The translations under genes and the position numbers were made by a program. 64,000 nt of DNA from Variovorax saccharolyticus (GTDB lineage: Bacteria; Pseudomonadota; Gammaproteobacteria; Burkholderiales; Burkholderiaceae_C). Shown piece after piece: positions 8,966-18,509 of this stretch (position 1 is the first letter of the stretch; every line of letters starts with the position of its first letter). The notes below the pieces were generated by a model. The model made no database searches. It had not been told where the DNA came from and worked only from the letters and a program-made list of their open reading frames with translations. The stretch is taken from positions 62,001-126,000 of the forward strand of contig NZ_JASZYT010000007.1 in NCBI RefSeq assembly GCF_030316765.1. Reading direction: 5' to 3'.

Positions 8966-10599
8966 TTCTGCTTGTCCTCCGGCTTGCCGCGGATCAGGGA
9001 TTCGGGATGGCGCTCCAGGTAGTCGGTCAGCACGCGCAGCGAACCCGCGGCGCGCGTGACCTCCTGCAGCGTCTGGCGCAGGTCCTGCTGCAGCGGCGAG
9101 TCGTCGGCGATGGTCTTCTCGGCCGAGTTCAGCGTCCGCCGCACGTCCTTCATGGCCGCCGCCATCTCGGGCGTGACGTCGTTCTGGATGCTCTTGACCA
9201 GCTGCTCGCTGGTGGCCAGCGTCTTGTTGAGCGAAGCCAGTGCGCGGCGCAGGTCGGCGCTGATCTCCTCGAACGGCACCTTGTTGATCTTGCGCGCGAT
9301 GTCCGACACCTGCGACTGCAGCTCGTCCAGGCTGTTGGGCGCGGTCGGCAGTTCGAGCGGCGTGCGTTCGATGTCGAGGACGACCGGCTTGGCATCGGGG
9401 AAGAAGTCGATCGCCACATAGACCTGGCCGGTGAGCAGGTTGCCGGTGCGCAACTGCGCGCGCAGCCCCTTGCCGACCAGGAAGCGCCAGCGTTCGAGCT
9501 GCGACAACTGCCCTTCGCGGGTCCGGTCGGAACCCTGGCGCCGCAGGCGGTCCGGGTAGATCTGCACCACCACCGGCATCTTGAACTCGCGCTCGGCGCG
9601 ATCGAACTCGACCCCGATCGACTTGACCTCGCCGATCACGACGCCGCGGAAATCGACCGGCGCCCCGGGCGACAAGCCGCGCAGCGACTGGTTGAAGTAC
9701 AGCAGCATGGTGCGCGACGGGCCGTCCGGCTCCTTCATGGCGGCGGTCTCGTCGGTCGCCAGCGCGAAGGCGGTGTTCTCCTGCGCCACCGGACCGTTCA
9801 GGTCATCGGGCGACTGGAAGGCGATCCCGCCCAGCAGCACCGTGACCAGCGACTGGGTGCGCACCTTGAGGCCGCTGGCATTGAGGTCGACATCGAAGCC
9901 GCTGGCGTGCCAGAAGCGCGTGTTGATGCCGACGAACTTGTCGTAGGGCGCATTCACGAAGACCCGCAGCGTCACGCCGCGGCCGTCGCCGTCGAGTTCG
10001 TAGGCCGCCACCTGGCCGACCTTGACGCGCCTGAAGTACACCGGCGAACCGATGTCGAGCGAGCCGATGTCGCGTGCCTTGAGCAGGAACTGCCGGCCCG
10101 AAGCGTCTCGCGTGACGATCGGCGGCGTCTCCAGGCCGGTGAACTCTCCCGCGGTCTCTTCGGAAGTCCCGGCATCGGCGCCGATGTAGGCGCCCGACAG
10201 CAAGGTGCCGAGGCCCGAGATGCCCGAGGTGTCGAGCCGCGGCCGCACCACCCAGAAGCGGGTGTCCTGCGCGGTGAAGGCGCTGGCTTCCTTCTTGAGC
10301 TGCACGAGCACCCGCACATGCGAGCGGTCGGAGGCCAGGCGGATGCTCTGCACGGTGCCGATCTGCACGTCCTTGTACTTGACGGCGGTCTTGTTGGCCT
10401 CCAGCCCTTCGGCGGTCTTGAAGGTCAGCACGATCTCGGGGCCGCGGTCCATCAGGATGCGCGCGACCAGGAAGACGCCGACCAGCGCAGCCACGATCGG
10501 GATCAGCCAGATCAGCGAAGGCAGCCAGTTGCGGCGCCTGACGACCTTCGGCGCGGCCCGCGGCGGCTGGGGCTCGGGTCGGATGGCTTCGTCATTCAT
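8962..10599 (-). CDS. pqiB: PqiB-like MCE-domain intermembrane transport protein
   Basis: A 545-residue protein with one N-terminal membrane anchor (SLIWLIPIVAALVGVFLVA, residues 28-46) and a periplasmic part with three tandem MlaD/MCE domains. Their openings are recognisable as FKTAEGLEANKTAVKYKDVQ, then VYFRRVKVGQVAAYEL, then GAPVDFRGVVIGEVKSIGVE. A long helical C-terminal tail from about residue 430 follows. E. coli PqiB stacks MCE rings into a hydrophobic tube that bridges inner and outer membrane for lipid movement. It lies between two pqiA-type genes and pqiC; its ATG overlaps the upstream pqiA stop by 4 bases. The E. coli operon is induced by paraquat through SoxS, but no soxbox can be recognised here. 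Confidence 0.93.
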   Translation of the reverse strand: MNDEAIRPEPQPPRAAPKVVRRRNWLPSLIWLIPIVAALVGVFLVARILMDRGPEIVLTFKTAEGLEANKTAVKYKDVQIGTVQSIRLASDRSHVRVLVQLKKEASAFTAQDTRFWVVRPRLDTSGISGLGTLLSGAYIGADAGTSEETAGEFTGLETPPIVTRDASGRQFLLKARDIGSLDIGSPVYFRRVKVGQVAAYELDGDGRGVTLRVFVNAPYDKFVGINTRFWHASGFDVDLNASGLKVRTQSLVTVLLGGIAFQSPDDLNGPVAQENTAFALATDETAAMKEPDGPSRTMLLYFNQSLRGLSPGAPVDFRGVVIGEVKSIGVEFDRAEREFKMPVVVQIYPDRLRRQGSDRTREGQLSQLERWRFLVGKGLRAQLRTGNLLTGQVYVAIDFFPDAKPVVLDIERTPLELPTAPNSLDELQSQVSDIARKINKVPFEEISADLRRALASLNKTLATSEQLVKSIQNDVTPEMAAAMKDVRRTLNSAEKTIADDSPLQQDLRQTLQEVTRAAGSLRVLTDYLERHPESLIRGKPEDKQK

Positions 10600-11288
10600 A
10601 TCGGTTCATTGTCCATTTTCAGTTCTTGCGGGCCGGCGTCGGCCTCGGTGTCCCAGGTCAGGCGCGGATCGAAGCTCAGCGAGGCCAGCATGGTCAGCAC
10701 CACCACGGCCCCGAAGGCCGCGATGCCGACCCCGGCCGTGATCTCGGCGAAGCCGTGGATGCGCACCAGGCCAGCCAGCAATGCGACCACGAAGACGTCG
10801 AGCATCGACCAGCGGCCGATCACCTCCAGCATGCGGTAGAGCTTGGCCCGCTCCAGCTGCCGCCAGCTGCTGCGGCGCTGCGCCGTGATGGTGAGCAGGA
10901 TCAGCGCGCTGAGCTTGAACAGCGGCACCAGGAAACTGGCGATGAAGATCAGCGCCGCCAGCCCATAGGCGCCGGAGACCCAGAAGTAGATGACGCCGCT
11001 CAGGATCGTGTCCTGCTGGGTGCCCAGCAGGCTCTTGGTGATCATCACCGGCAGCATGTTGGCCGGCAGGTAGAGGATCGCGGCGGCGATCAGGTAGGCC
11101 CAGGTGCGCTTGATGCTGTCGGGCTTGCGCGTGTGCAGGTGCGTGCCGCAGCGGGCACAGGGCTCGCCGTCGACGGCGCCTCGCCAGGTGGTGCCGCAAT
11201 GGTGGCAGGCCATGAGGCCCTGCGCCCCGGCGGTTTCGGTCGGCAGCGCTTCGCTCGCTGCTTCGGGGCGGCCCGGCGCTGCGCTCAT
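10596..11288 (-). CDS. pqiA: PqiA-type integral membrane protein, second of a split pair
   Basis: A 230-residue inner-membrane protein equivalent to one half of E. coli PqiA. An N-terminal zinc-ribbon-like knuckle has C28, C31, C44 and C47 (CHHC and CARC pairs), followed by four membrane segments, including LIAAAILYLPANMLPVM and LYRMLEVIGRWSMLDVFVVA, the latter a PqiA hallmark. The start at 11288 is fixed by the ATGA overlap with the upstream pqiA-type gene. PqiA is thought to feed lipid into the PqiB tube. Long open frame upstream of this ATG is only the shadow of the preceding gene. Confidence 0.9.
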   Translation of the reverse strand: MSAAPGRPEAASEALPTETAGAQGLMACHHCGTTWRGAVDGEPCARCGTHLHTRKPDSIKRTWAYLIAAAILYLPANMLPVMITKSLLGTQQDTILSGVIYFWVSGAYGLAALIFIASFLVPLFKLSALILLTITAQRRSSWRQLERAKLYRMLEVIGRWSMLDVFVVALLAGLVRIHGFAEITAGVGIAAFGAVVVLTMLASLSFDPRLTWDTEADAGPQELKMDNEPI

Positions 11289-11908
11289 TCCTGCTGCCCC
11301 GGCCGCGGCTCGAAGGCCATTTCCCAGAAGGTCCGGGGGTTGAAGGAGAGCACTGCCGTCAGCAGCACCGTGAGCCCCATGAAGGCCCAGAGCGCCGGTC
11401 CGGCGATGACCTGGGCCATGCTGCTGAGCTTGATGATCGCCACCAGCACACCGAGCAGGAAGACCTCGATCATGCCCCAGGGCCGCAGCGCCACGAGGGC
11501 GTTGACCAGCACGTCGAAGCCGGCCGGCCGGCGCTCGTAGCGCATCGGCACCAGCAGGTAGAACAGGATGCACAGCTGCAGCAGCGGGAACAGCAGCGTG
11601 GTCGCCAGCACCAGCAGCGCCACCGGCGACATGCCCTCGGTGCTGAGCGCCACCACCGCGCCGACCAGCGTGGTCTCGCTGCTGAGACCCTGCAGCTCGA
11701 TCTCGACGATCGGGAACAGGTTGGCGATCGCGAACAGGATCAGGCAGGCCACGGTCAGCGGCAGCGCCCGGGCGTTCTGATCACCGGCGTGGCGGTCGAG
11801 CTCGGTGCTGCAGCGCGGACAGTGCGACACCTCGCGACGGCGCAGCCGCACGCGGCGGTAAACAGCGTCGCAGCCTTCACAGACGATGGCGTCGGGGACT
11901 TCTTTCAT
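11285..11908 (-). CDS. pqiA: PqiA-type integral membrane protein, first of a split pair
   Basis: A 207-residue protein equivalent to the other half of PqiA. It has an N-terminal zinc-ribbon-like motif (C10, C13, C30, C33) and four membrane segments; NLFPIVEIELQGL and ALRPWGMIEVFLLGVLVAI match the PqiA repeat. Each half has its own metal knuckle and its own start codon, with a 4-base ATGA overlap, so this is a genuine two-gene arrangement and not a frameshift. It is the first gene of pqiA-pqiA-pqiB-pqiC; the carbonic anhydrase gene ends 47 bases upstream on the same strand. Confidence 0.9.
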   Translation of the reverse strand: MKEVPDAIVCEGCDAVYRRVRLRRREVSHCPRCSTELDRHAGDQNARALPLTVACLILFAIANLFPIVEIELQGLSSETTLVGAVVALSTEGMSPVALLVLATTLLFPLLQLCILFYLLVPMRYERRPAGFDVLVNALVALRPWGMIEVFLLGVLVAIIKLSSMAQVIAGPALWAFMGLTVLLTAVLSFNPRTFWEMAFEPRPGQQE

Positions 11909-11955
11909 GCGTTGAAGCGGCGATTGTGGGGCAAGCCGAGCGCCGCGGCGCCGGC

Positions 11956-12720
11956 TTATTCGCCGGCGTTCTCTTCGACCGGCTCGCGCCCGTTGAGGGG
12001 CTGCACCGGCCGGTGGTTGTCGGGGAAGAGCCGGCGGAAGGCGGCGATCTGCCCAGCCGACATCTCGATCGGCTGCTCGAGAACCATCCAGTGCACCTGC
12101 TCGGTGCACGGCGGCGTGGTCAGCGAGCCGGTGTAGCGCAAGGCCTTGCGGTCGGCGGGCAGCAGCGCGGCCAGGTCGATCTGCAGGTCGCGGCCGGCGG
12201 CACCGGCCTTGGGCGGCCCGGCAAAGATCGGCGCCAGTGCCCCGTTCTTCCGGCCCTCCCTGATCAGCACGCCGACCACCGCGATGCCGCCATCGGCGCT
12301 CTTGTTGACCAGGTGCAGTTCCATCGGGAACGCACGGCCGTCCAGGCGGTGCTCGCTCGGCGTGTGGAAGTGGAACTGGGCCAGCCGATGCTCGACGCCC
12401 TGGTGGACCACGAGGTTGTCGGACGGCCCGGCCAGGTCCAGTTCGAGCGTGTGCCCGTTGTTGACCAGCCGCCCGGCTGCCCTGCCATAGCGGATCGCGA
12501 CGTCGTGCGACGCCGGCGCACGCGCCTTGGCGGCGTGCAGGTCGATCGGCGACTGCTGCTGCCCGGTCTTGCAGAGCTGGTTGTCGGGCGCGAGGGCGGC
12601 CCATTCGGCCGGTCCGGTCTTGCCGGCATAGGACCAGTGGGCGTGTTCGAGCGCCGAGGCTGCGTTGCAGAGGCCCAAGGCCAAAAGCCCCGCTAGAGCG
12701 GGGCGCGAAAGATTACTCAT
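11956..12720 (-). CDS. Periplasmic alpha-class carbonic anhydrase
   Basis: A 254-residue enzyme that interconverts CO2 and bicarbonate in the periplasm. A signal peptide (about residues 1-23, ending ASA) precedes the mature domain. The alpha-class zinc ligands are seen in QFHFHTPSEH (H117 and H119) and MELHLV (H136). Other family landmarks are QQSPIDL, NNGHTLEL and TGSLTTPPCTEQVHW, the last containing the conserved substrate-pocket threonine and the disulfide cysteine that pairs with C50. The start ATG at 12720 gives a normal signal sequence. It is on the pqi strand but is probably functionally unrelated to it. Confidence 0.95.
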   Translation of the reverse strand: MSNLSRPALAGLLALGLCNAASALEHAHWSYAGKTGPAEWAALAPDNQLCKTGQQQSPIDLHAAKARAPASHDVAIRYGRAAGRLVNNGHTLELDLAGPSDNLVVHQGVEHRLAQFHFHTPSEHRLDGRAFPMELHLVNKSADGGIAVVGVLIREGRKNGALAPIFAGPPKAGAAGRDLQIDLAALLPADRKALRYTGSLTTPPCTEQVHWMVLEQPIEMSAGQIAAFRRLFPDNHRPVQPLNGREPVEENAGE

Positions 12721-12868
12721 GGTTGTCGTCGGGAGTTTGGGGGAGCTGTCGGCTCCGGGAACGGAGCGCAGGCGCCGGGGCGCAGAGCGATTCTCGAACC
12801 GGCGCTGGCCCGGCGCGCGAAGAGAGCCGAACGATCATTCCCTTCAACTACTCGGAAAATTCCCGAAT

Positions 12869-13795
12869 TCACGGCAGGGGACGCGGCCGGCCGTCCTCCC
12901 CCACATGGGCCGCGAGGAAGTCCAGCACGGCCCGCACGCGCGCCGGCAGGCGCCCCGGCTTGCCCAGGTAGACCGCATGGATCGGCGCGCTGTCGCCCGG
13001 GTTGAAGGCCTCCAGCACCGGGACCAGGCGGCCGGCGTCGATGTCCGGCTGCAGCTGGTAGAGCGACAGCCGGCCCAGGCCCACGCCCGCCAGCAGCAGC
13101 GCGCGCAGGGCCTCGCCGTCGCCCGCCCGCACGTTGCCGTTGACCGGCATGTCGATCACCCGGCCGTCGACCGAGAGCGGCCAGTCCGGCACGCTGCGCC
13201 GGTAGGTGAAGCCGAGCCGGTTGTGGGCTTCGAGTTCTGCGGGCGTGTGCGGCGTGCCGCAGCGTGCCAGGTAGGCCGGCGCGCCGACGATCGCCTGGCC
13301 GGTGGCGCCGAGCCGGCGGGCCACCAGGTCGGACGGCGGCAGTTCGCCCCACCGTATCGCGACGTCGGCGCGTTCCTCCATGAGGTCGACCACGCGATCC
13401 GTCAGCACGATGCTGAGCGTGACCTGCGGGTGCAGCGCCAGAAAGCGCGGCACCAGCGGGATCAGCACCTGATGGCCGAAGGGGACGCTGGTGTTGATGC
13501 TGACGCGCCCGGCGGGCGCGGCGCCGGACGCGGCGCAGCGCTCGGCCTCGTCGAGGTCGGCCAGCACGCGCACGCTGCGCTCGTAGAAGAGACGGCCCTC
13601 GGCCGTGAGCTGCAGCCGGCGCGTGGAGCGCAGCACGAGCTGCGTGGCAAGGCGCGCCTCGAGCCGGCCGATCAGCTTGCTGACCGCCGAGGGCGTCATG
13701 CCGAGGGCCCGGGCGCCGGCCGAGAAGCTGCCGCGGTCGACCACCTGCACGAAGGCTTCCATTTCGCCGGAGCGGTTGATGTCGATCCTCGGCAT
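12869..13795 (-). CDS. LysR-family transcriptional regulator
   Basis: A 308-residue regulator. Residues 1-60 are the LysR winged helix-turn-helix (FVQVVDRGSFSAGARALGMT, PSAVSKLIGRLEARL), and the rest is a periplasmic-binding-protein-like sensor domain from about residue 85 (GRVSINTSVPFGHQVLIPLV). The ATG at 13795 is chosen; a TTG at 13807 would add four residues (MKSH). It is divergent from the MFS gene at 13841 with only 45 bases between starts, a standard arrangement for LysR-controlled efflux genes. That gap holds a putative operator. The inducer is unknown. Confidence 0.9.
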   Translation of the reverse strand: MPRIDINRSGEMEAFVQVVDRGSFSAGARALGMTPSAVSKLIGRLEARLATQLVLRSTRRLQLTAEGRLFYERSVRVLADLDEAERCAASGAAPAGRVSINTSVPFGHQVLIPLVPRFLALHPQVTLSIVLTDRVVDLMEERADVAIRWGELPPSDLVARRLGATGQAIVGAPAYLARCGTPHTPAELEAHNRLGFTYRRSVPDWPLSVDGRVIDMPVNGNVRAGDGEALRALLLAGVGLGRLSLYQLQPDIDAGRLVPVLEAFNPGDSAPIHAVYLGKPGRLPARVRAVLDFLAAHVGEDGRPRPLP

Positions 13796-13810
13796 ATGTG
13801 ACTTCAATTC

Positions 13811-13838
13811 ATAGCATCATGTAGAAATGGCATTCTAT
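13811..13838. promoter_or_regulatory. Putative LysR operator in divergent promoter
   Basis: An AT-rich stretch, strongly contrasting with the surrounding GC-rich DNA, lies between the divergent LysR and MFS starts. It contains ATAGCAT (13811-13817) and ATTCTAT (13832-13838), a 6-of-7 inverted repeat separated by 14 bases. Position and symmetry fit a regulator binding site overlapping both promoters. No footprint or consensus was available to test it. Confidence 0.35.
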
Positions 13839-13840
13839 TC

Positions 13841-15055
13841 ATGAGTCGAAGAAGCCGGCACAGTCGTGCCATCATGCCCATCGCCCTTCTTGCTCTCACC
13901 GCCGGTGCCTTCGGAATAGGCACCACCGAATTCGTCATCATGGGCCTGCTGCTGCAGGTCTCGGCCGATCTCCAGGTCTCCATCGCCGCCGCCGGGCTGC
14001 TGATCTCGGGCTATGCACTCGGGGTCGCGGTCGGCGCGCCGCTGCTGACCATCGCCACCCGCCGGGTGCCACGCAAGACCGTGCTGCTGGCGCTGATGGC
14101 GATCTTCACGCTCGGCAACATCGCCTGTGCGCTGGCCCTCAACTACGAGATGCTGATGACGGCGCGGGTCGTGACCTCGCTCGCGCACGGCACCTTCTTC
14201 GGCGTCGGCTCGGTGGTCGCCACCGGCCTGGTGCCGCCGGAGCGCCGGGCTTCGGCGATCGCCATCATGTTCACCGGCCTCACGGCCGCGACCCTGCTCG
14301 GCGTGCCGGCCGGCGCCTGGCTCGGCCTGCACTTCGGCTGGCGCTCGACCTTCTGGGCCGTGGCGCTGATCGGCGTCGCCGCCTTCGCGGTGCTGGCGTT
14401 CTTCGTGCCGCGCAGCCAGGCCGATGCCGAGGCGTCCTCGCTCCGCGACGAACTCGCCGTGCTCGGCCGGCCGCAGGTCCTGCTCGGGCTCGCGATGACC
14501 GTGCTGGGCTTCGCCGGCCTGTTCGTGGTCTTCACCTACGTCCAACCCCTGCTGACCCGCGTGACCGGCGTGCCGGAGGCCGCGGTGTCGCCGATCCTGC
14601 TGATCTTCGGCGGCGGACTGGCCGTGGGCAACCTGCTCGGCGGCCGACTGGCCGACCGCGCGCCGATGCCCGCGGTGCTCGGCACCCTGCTGGTGCTGGC
14701 CGCGGTCCTGGGGGCCATGCAACTGGCGATCCACACGCCCTGGACCGCCATCCTCTTCCTGCTGCTGCTGGGCATCGCATCCTTCGCCACGGTGGCGCCG
14801 CTGCAATTGCGGGTGCTCGACAAGGCCGCGGGCGCGGGTCAGAACCTCGCCTCCAGCCTCAACATCGCCGCCTTCAATCTGGGCAACGCACTGGGCGCCT
14901 GGGTCGGCGGCGTGGTGATCGAACACGGGCCGGGCCTGCAGGGCCTGGGCTGGGCCGCGGCGCTGCTGACGCTTGCTGGCCTCGCGATCGCGCTCTGGAG
15001 CCGGGCCCTGGACCGACGCCGTCCCGCGCCGGCGACGGCAGCGGCCTGCGCCTGA
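13841..15055 (+). CDS. DHA1 MFS transporter (AraJ/YdhP-like)
   Basis: A 404-residue 12-helix inner-membrane transporter. The opening LTAGAFGIGTTEFVIMGLLLQ matches the TEF motif of the AraJ/YdhP/SotB group, which exports sugars, arabinose-like compounds or drugs. ATRRVPRKTVLLAL is the motif A loop, and the two six-helix halves are separated near residue 200 (RSQADAEASSLRDE). It is divergent from the LysR gene and probably under its control. The aldo/keto reductase gene follows 46 bases downstream, so the two may share a transcript and a substrate, which would suggest export or detoxification of a carbonyl compound (inference). Confidence 0.9.
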   Translation: MSRRSRHSRAIMPIALLALTAGAFGIGTTEFVIMGLLLQVSADLQVSIAAAGLLISGYALGVAVGAPLLTIATRRVPRKTVLLALMAIFTLGNIACALALNYEMLMTARVVTSLAHGTFFGVGSVVATGLVPPERRASAIAIMFTGLTAATLLGVPAGAWLGLHFGWRSTFWAVALIGVAAFAVLAFFVPRSQADAEASSLRDELAVLGRPQVLLGLAMTVLGFAGLFVVFTYVQPLLTRVTGVPEAAVSPILLIFGGGLAVGNLLGGRLADRAPMPAVLGTLLVLAAVLGAMQLAIHTPWTAILFLLLLGIASFATVAPLQLRVLDKAAGAGQNLASSLNIAAFNLGNALGAWVGGVVIEHGPGLQGLGWAAALLTLAGLAIALWSRALDRRRPAPATAAACA

Positions 15056-15101
15056 TCCCTGTTCATCCTGGACCCAGCTTCATCTCTCCAAAGGACTCGT
15101 C

Positions 15102-16142
<1,041 letters not shown>

Positions 16143-16165
16143 GCTGCGCGGCGGCGTTCAGGGAC

Positions 16166-16525
16166 TCAGAGCGCGACCAGCGGCTCGAAGCCGCCCCAGA
16201 ACATGCGCTTGCCGTCGAAGGCCATCTCGGCCGGGTTCATCATGCCGGCCAGTCGCGGGTCGCTCATCGCCAAGGCGTTGACCTCGTCGCGGTGGTCGCG
16301 TGACTCGAACACGATCCACGAGAACACCACGATCTCGTCGTCCTCCAGCTTCACGGCCTGCGGAAACGAGGTGTGCTCGCCGGACTTCACATCCTCGGCG
16401 ATCCACTCGCGGTACTCGAGCGCGCCGTGCTCGCGCCAGACCGTTCCGGCGAGCGTGGCCATCTGGCGGTAAGCCTCGACCTTGTTCTTCTTGATCGGCA
16501 ACACGTAGCCATCGACATAAGCCAT
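16166..16525 (-). CDS. DUF1428 family protein
   Basis: A 119-residue small cytoplasmic protein with a ferredoxin-like (dimeric alpha/beta barrel) appearance. The opening AYVDGYVLPIKKNKVEAYR, the central ALEYREWIAEDV and the ending FDGKRMFWGGFEPLV are the signatures of DUF1428, whose biochemical role is unknown. The ATG at 16525 is chosen because AGGAGA lies 5-10 bases upstream; the open frame continues to 16552 without a good site. It converges on the aldo/keto reductase and is divergent from the SLC13 permease. Confidence 0.88.
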   Translation of the reverse strand: MAYVDGYVLPIKKNKVEAYRQMATLAGTVWREHGALEYREWIAEDVKSGEHTSFPQAVKLEDDEIVVFSWIVFESRDHRDEVNALAMSDPRLAGMMNPAEMAFDGKRMFWGGFEPLVAL

Positions 16526-16685
16526 GGGGGTCTCCTGAAGGTGAGCAAACACAGAACCGAGTAGTTCAGTATATGCATCCCGGCTGCCGGCTCAAAGCCC
16601 CCGGCCGAGGGTGTGGGCATCGAAATCGAACGCCGCCGACGCTGCATCCCTCAGAATCCGGACTCCCTTTCCAGCGGAACTTCGC

Positions 16686-18509
16686 ATGTCCCTTGAGCTG
16701 GCCCAGGTCCTCGTGCTGCTGGGCATCGCGATCGCCATGTTCGTCGCCGGCCGGCCGCGCCTCGATGCGGTGGCGCTGATCATGATCGTGCTGCTGCCCG
16801 CGACCGGCGTGCTCGACATGAACGAGGCGCTGGCGGGTTTCTCCGACCCGAACATCGTGCTGGTCGCTGCCTTGTTCGTGATCGGCGAAGGCCTGGTGCG
16901 AACCGGCGTCGCCCAGGGCGTCGGCGACTGGCTGGTCCGGCACGGCGGCAGCAGCGAGACACGCCTGCTGGTCCTGATGATGCTCGCGGTCGGCCTGATG
17001 GGCTCGTTCATGAGCTCCACCGCGGTGGTCGCGATCTTCATCCCGATCGTCATGCGCATTGCCCAGCAGACCGGCATCGCGGCCAGCCAGTTGCTGATGC
17101 CGGTCAGCGTGGCGGGCCTGATCAGCGGCATGATGACGCTGGTCGCGACCACGCCGAACCTGGTCGTCAACGGCGAACTGATGCGCCATGGCGAAGCCGG
17201 CTTCAGCTTCTTCGTCTTCACGCCGATCGGCGTGCCGGTGCTGGTCCTCGCGATCGCCTACATGGCGGTGGCGCGACGCTGGCTGCCGAGCCAGCGCCCA
17301 TCGGCCGGCAGCGGACGGCCGAGCCTCAACGACTGGGTCGACCAGTACCAGTTGCACGACCGCGCCTTTCGCCTCGCCGTGGAAGCGCAGTCCCCGCTGG
17401 TCGGCCGCAGCCTCGCCGGCCTGGGCCTGGGCGACAGTTCCGCGGCGCGCGTGATCGCGCTGGAGCGCCAGCACACGCTCAGGCGGGAAGTGCTGCGGGT
17501 CTCGGACGACACCGAGATCCGCGCCGGCGATATCCTGCTGCTCGATGTCGAATCGAAGGACTTCGACCTGCACCGGCTCTGCGAGCGGCATGCGCTGCAC
17601 GTGCTGCCGATCTCGGGCGCCTACTTCACCGACCAGTCGCGCGATGTCGGCATGGCCGAGGCCATCATCCCGGTCGATTCGACGCTGGTCGGCACCACCG
17701 GCTGCGAGTCGCGCCTGCTGGCCCAGCACGGACTGACGGTGGTGGGCCTGCGCCGCGGCCGGGTGACGCATGCGCACGGTCTTGAAAATGCGCGGCTCCA
17801 GGTTGGCGACACCTTGCTTCTGGTCGGTCCCTGGCAGGCCATCCGGGTGCTGCAATCCGATGGCCACGATCTGGTCGGCCTGAGCCTGCCGCTCGAAGGC
17901 AAGTCGCTGGTTCCGGCGCCGCGGCGGGCGCCGCACGCGGTGTTCTGCCTCGTTCTGGTGATCGGCCTGATGATGTCGGGCCTTCTTCCCAACGTGCAGG
18001 CCGCGCTGCTCGGCTGCCTGCTGATGGGGCTGTTCCGCTGCATCGACCTCGACACCGCCTACCGCGCGATCCACTGGCGCAGCCTGATCCTGATCGTCGG
18101 CATGCTGCCCTTCTCGCTGGCCCTGCAGCGCACCGGCGGCATCGACCTCGCCGCCGATGGCCTGCTGGCGCTGGTCGGCGACTTCGGCGTGCGCACGGTG
18201 CTGGCCAGCCTGTTCGTGCTCTGCACGCTGATCGGGCTGGTGATCCCGAACACCGCGACCGCGGTGCTGATGGCGCCGGTGGCGCTGGCGCTGGCCACGC
18301 ACCTCGGCGCCTCGCCCTACCCGTTCGCGATGATGGTGGCGCTTGCAGCGTCCTCGGGCTTCCTGACGCCGATCTCGTCGCCCGTCAACACGCTGGTCAG
18401 CACGGCCGGCAACTACAGCTTCGGCGACTTCGTCAAGGTCGGCCTTCCGCTGGCCACCATGGTGCTGCTGCTCAGCGTGCTGCTGGTGCCCTGGCTGCTG
18501 CCGCCCTGA
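16686..18509 (+). CDS. SLC13/DASS-type permease with internal TrkA-C (RCK_C) domains
   Basis: A 607-residue inner-membrane anion symporter. The N-terminal membrane half includes DPNIVLVAALFVIGEGLVRTG and FMSSTAVVAIFIPIV, and the C-terminal half includes LIVGMLPFSLALQRTGG and VIPNTATAVLMAPVAL; the two SST/NTAT motifs are the pseudo-symmetrical substrate loops of the family. Between them, about residues 215-390, are two soluble TrkA-C-like domains (VALERQHTLRREV, then TTGCESRLLAQHGLTVVGLR). Such proteins carry dicarboxylates or sulfate; the substrate is not determined here. The ATG at 16686 follows AGCGGA; an upstream in-frame ATG at 16611 has no site. It abuts the convergent SDR gene end to end. 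Confidence 0.88.
   Translation: MSLELAQVLVLLGIAIAMFVAGRPRLDAVALIMIVLLPATGVLDMNEALAGFSDPNIVLVAALFVIGEGLVRTGVAQGVGDWLVRHGGSSETRLLVLMMLAVGLMGSFMSSTAVVAIFIPIVMRIAQQTGIAASQLLMPVSVAGLISGMMTLVATTPNLVVNGELMRHGEAGFSFFVFTPIGVPVLVLAIAYMAVARRWLPSQRPSAGSGRPSLNDWVDQYQLHDRAFRLAVEAQSPLVGRSLAGLGLGDSSAARVIALERQHTLRREVLRVSDDTEIRAGDILLLDVESKDFDLHRLCERHALHVLPISGAYFTDQSRDVGMAEAIIPVDSTLVGTTGCESRLLAQHGLTVVGLRRGRVTHAHGLENARLQVGDTLLLVGPWQAIRVLQSDGHDLVGLSLPLEGKSLVPAPRRAPHAVFCLVLVIGLMMSGLLPNVQAALLGCLLMGLFRCIDLDTAYRAIHWRSLILIVGMLPFSLALQRTGGIDLAADGLLALVGDFGVRTVLASLFVLCTLIGLVIPNTATAVLMAPVALALATHLGASPYPFAMMVALAASSGFLTPISSPVNTLVSTAGNYSFGDFVKVGLPLATMVLLLSVLLVPWLLPP

Noticed and set aside
8935..10839. Plus-strand open frame of 634 codons across pqiB
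   Set aside because: Antisense to three MCE domains that are clearly coding; no family resemblance.
10596..11908. Split pqiA as a frameshifted pseudogene
   Set aside because: Both halves have their own start, zinc-ribbon cysteines and full membrane segments, and the ATGA overlap is a normal coupling signal.
12721..12868. Small gene between carbonic anhydrase and LysR
   Set aside because: The plus-strand frame (12723-12971) runs into the LysR gene and has no ribosome site or domain; I see only a short intergenic region.
16566..18302. Minus-strand open frame of 578 codons across the SLC13 gene
   Set aside because: Antisense shadow rich in His, Gln, Asp and Arg; the plus-strand frame has well-defined membrane segments.
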